A DNA stretch of 64,000 bases from Caulobacteraceae bacterium (GTDB taxonomy: Bacteria; Pseudomonadota; Alphaproteobacteria; Caulobacterales; Caulobacteraceae), in the NCBI GenBank assembly GCA_030446805.1, contig JAUJMO010000001.1, positions 887,241 through 951,240 of the forward strand, given 5' to 3'. Within the stretch, counting starts at the first letter, position 1. The number at the start of each line of letters is the position of its first letter. Positions 62,817 through 64,000 of the stretch are shown here, one piece after another. The notes beneath the pieces are model-generated. The model saw only the letters and a list, made by a program, of their open reading frames with translations, was not told the origin of the DNA and did not search any database. Both the position numbers and the translations under genes were made by a program.

Positions 62817-63695
62817 TTAACGGAACAGGCCGAGGATGATGCCCGAGGACTGGTTGGCGATGGACAGAGCCTGCACACCCAGCTGCTGCTTCGTCTGCAG
62901 CGCCTGGAGGCGGGCGCTTTCCTTGGCCAGGTCGGCGTCCACCAGATCGCCCACGCCCGCGTCCAGGCTGTCTTGCAGCTTGGACATGAAGCTGTTGTGC
63001 GAGGACAGGGCGTTGGAGCCCGTACCCAGGGCGCTCAGCTTCGCGGACGTGGACTTGATGTCCGCCTCGACCGCCGCCAGCTTGGTGGCGGCGGCGGTGG
63101 CGTCTGCAAAGCCCTTCGTGACGGTCAAACCCGTCGTCGCATCGAACTGCAGGTTCACGCCGGCCACCGTGATGGTGGCCGGAGCCGTCGGGGCGCCCCC
63201 GGCCACCGCAGGCGGGGTCGAGTTGGGGCTGGCGAGCGCCTTGACCGAGGTGCCCGCGTCCGTCGTCGCCGCTCCCTTCAGCATGTTCACGCCGTTGAAG
63301 CTGGCGTTGTCCACCACCGTTTTGATCTGGTCGGCGAGGGAGTTGAAGTCTTTCTCCAGCGCCGTGCGGCTGTCGGCGCTCAGGCCCGTGTCGGTGGCCG
63401 CAAGCGCCTTTTCCTTCATTTTGAGCAGGAGGTCCGACACCGCTTCGCCCGCCGACATGGCCACGTCCACGGTCGAGACGCCGCGTTGCAGCGACTCCTT
63501 GACCGCGTTGATCGCCTGCGACTCCGCGCGCTGGCTCTGGGCGATGGCCCAGACGGCGCCGTTGTCCTTGGCCGAATTGATCTTCCTGCCGGTGTTGATG
63601 CGGCTTTGGACCGTGTTCAGCTCGGTGTTGGTGGCGTTGAGGCTTTGCAGGGCGACCAGGGCCCCGACGTTGGTGTTTACGCTGTTCAGAGGCAT
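62817..63695 (-). CDS. Flagellin
   Basis: 292 residues. The N-terminal D0/D1 (MPLNSVNTNVGALVALQSLNATNTELNTVQSRINTG) and the C-terminal end (LQALQTKQQLGVQALSIANQSSGIILGLFR) are complete. The variable centre is short and Thr/Ala/Pro-rich. It is close to the FljK/FljL type of Caulobacter. A sigma-54-like promoter and FlbD-like site are upstream. Confidence 0.95.
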   Translation of the reverse strand: MPLNSVNTNVGALVALQSLNATNTELNTVQSRINTGRKINSAKDNGAVWAIAQSQRAESQAINAVKESLQRGVSTVDVAMSAGEAVSDLLLKMKEKALAATDTGLSADSRTALEKDFNSLADQIKTVVDNASFNGVNMLKGAATTDAGTSVKALASPNSTPPAVAGGAPTAPATITVAGVNLQFDATTGLTVTKGFADATAAATKLAAVEADIKSTSAKLSALGTGSNALSSHNSFMSKLQDSLDAGVGDLVDADLAKESARLQALQTKQQLGVQALSIANQSSGIILGLFR

Positions 63696-63766
63696 TGGAG
63701 TTCCTTGTTCTCAGGTGGTCAGCCTCGTTTTGAGGCCGTGGCCGGATGACCCGGGAGACAGGGAAA

Positions 63767-63781
63767 GCAAGCCGGGGGCCA
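63767..63781 (-). promoter_or_regulatory. Sigma-54 promoter of flagellin gene
   Basis: Minus strand TGGCCCCCGGCTTGC, 9 of 11 fixed positions of TGGCACG-N4-TTGC, with the invariant GG and GC. It predicts a transcript start near 63755 and a 60-base leader. Confidence 0.7.
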
Positions 63782-63872
63782 GGCTACGCCGTTCAGTCCG
63801 GTGCTGATTTCATTAGGCTTTCAAAGCCAGCCGGCCAGCCGGGTCGGCAGAATCGTCAGGGGCGCCTCTCCG

Positions 63873-63891
63873 CTCGGCAGTTTTTGCCCGG
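63873..63891. promoter_or_regulatory. FlbD-like inverted repeat upstream of flagellin
   Basis: CTCGGCA-GTTTT-TGCCCGG, fourth and least perfect copy of the shared element, with an overlapping second half-site CCCGGCAG (63887-63894). It lies about 95 bases upstream of the sigma-54 promoter. Confidence 0.5.
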
Positions 63892-64000
63892 CAGTTTCGT
63901 CCCTTCGAGCCCCTGCGCCTTGCTCCGGCCGCGCCCCGGCCCTAGACCGTCCGCCCAGCCCCAAACCGGTTTCTCCCGCCTGCGCGTCGCCGCGGGCGGT

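Larger units (their letters stand above)
63696..64000. other. Flagellin promoter region to window edge
   Basis: 305 bases with the sigma-54 promoter and FlbD-like sites listed separately. No gene is visible; the edge cuts whatever follows. Confidence 0.4.

Overview
The window is high-GC chromosomal DNA from an alphaproteobacterium of the Caulobacterales (Caulobacteraceae: Caulobacter, Phenylobacterium or Brevundimonas-like). The evidence is a set of flagellar genes typical of that order (FliX divergent from FlgI, FlbY, a FlaEY-like protein, a MotE/DUF6468 pair next to FliM), flagellar inverted repeats resembling FlbD sites, an EcfG-type stress promoter, and the rplKAJL-rpoBC core genes. I cannot name the species.

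Layout. 1-1.6 kb: a gene running off the left edge and two small exported Cys-containing proteins. 2.1-5.3 kb: a compact three-gene module of visibly lower GC on the + strand, encoding a PP2C phosphatase and two Ser/Thr kinases, one with an FHA-like tail and one with a cold-shock/OB-like tail. A strong terminator separates it from the information-processing block. 5.4-24.2 kb (mostly - strand): rpoC, rpoB, a lipoprotein, rplL, rplJ, then a non-ribosomal interruption (DUF3147, two DUF2382 stress proteins, a serine hydrolase, a remnant of an aspartyl hydroxylase), rplA, rplK, nusG, secE, tRNA-Trp and a DEAD-box helicase. 24.4-30.3 kb: tRNA-Gly, tRNA-Tyr, an RlmB-type methyltransferase, a lipoprotein, TerC, MetG and tRNA-Thr. 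30.3-32.0 kb: a 1.6-kb islet between tRNA-Thr and a 49-bp copy of its 3' end, carrying a DUF1028 protein. 32-39 kb: SPOR protein, Na+/H+ antiporter, HAD phosphatase, an Mfd-like helicase and cytochrome c.

39.3-63.7 kb is a flagellar region: a TPR protein, fliO-fliP, flgB-flgC-fliE, motE-like/DUF6468/fliM/fliL, flgF-flgG-flgA-flgH, fliX, flgI-flgJ-flbY, a FlaEY-like protein, a PseH-like acetyltransferase, a reduced flagellin, flaG and a full flagellin. These build the MS-ring adaptor, export gate, rod, L and P rings, switch and filament. OsmC, a serine hydrolase, a BON protein and DksA are interspersed. Four related inverted repeats (CCCGGCA-N5-TGCCGGG) and sigma-54-like promoters in the flagellar intergenic gaps suggest FlbD/sigma-54 control, and CtrA-like TTAA-N7-TTAA boxes lie upstream of early genes.

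The most unusual items are the phosphatase-kinase-kinase module, the tRNA-Thr islet, the Cys-pair peptide, the flagellin without an N-terminal D0 segment, the internally deleted hydroxylase and a repeat element placed between rpoB and rpoC.
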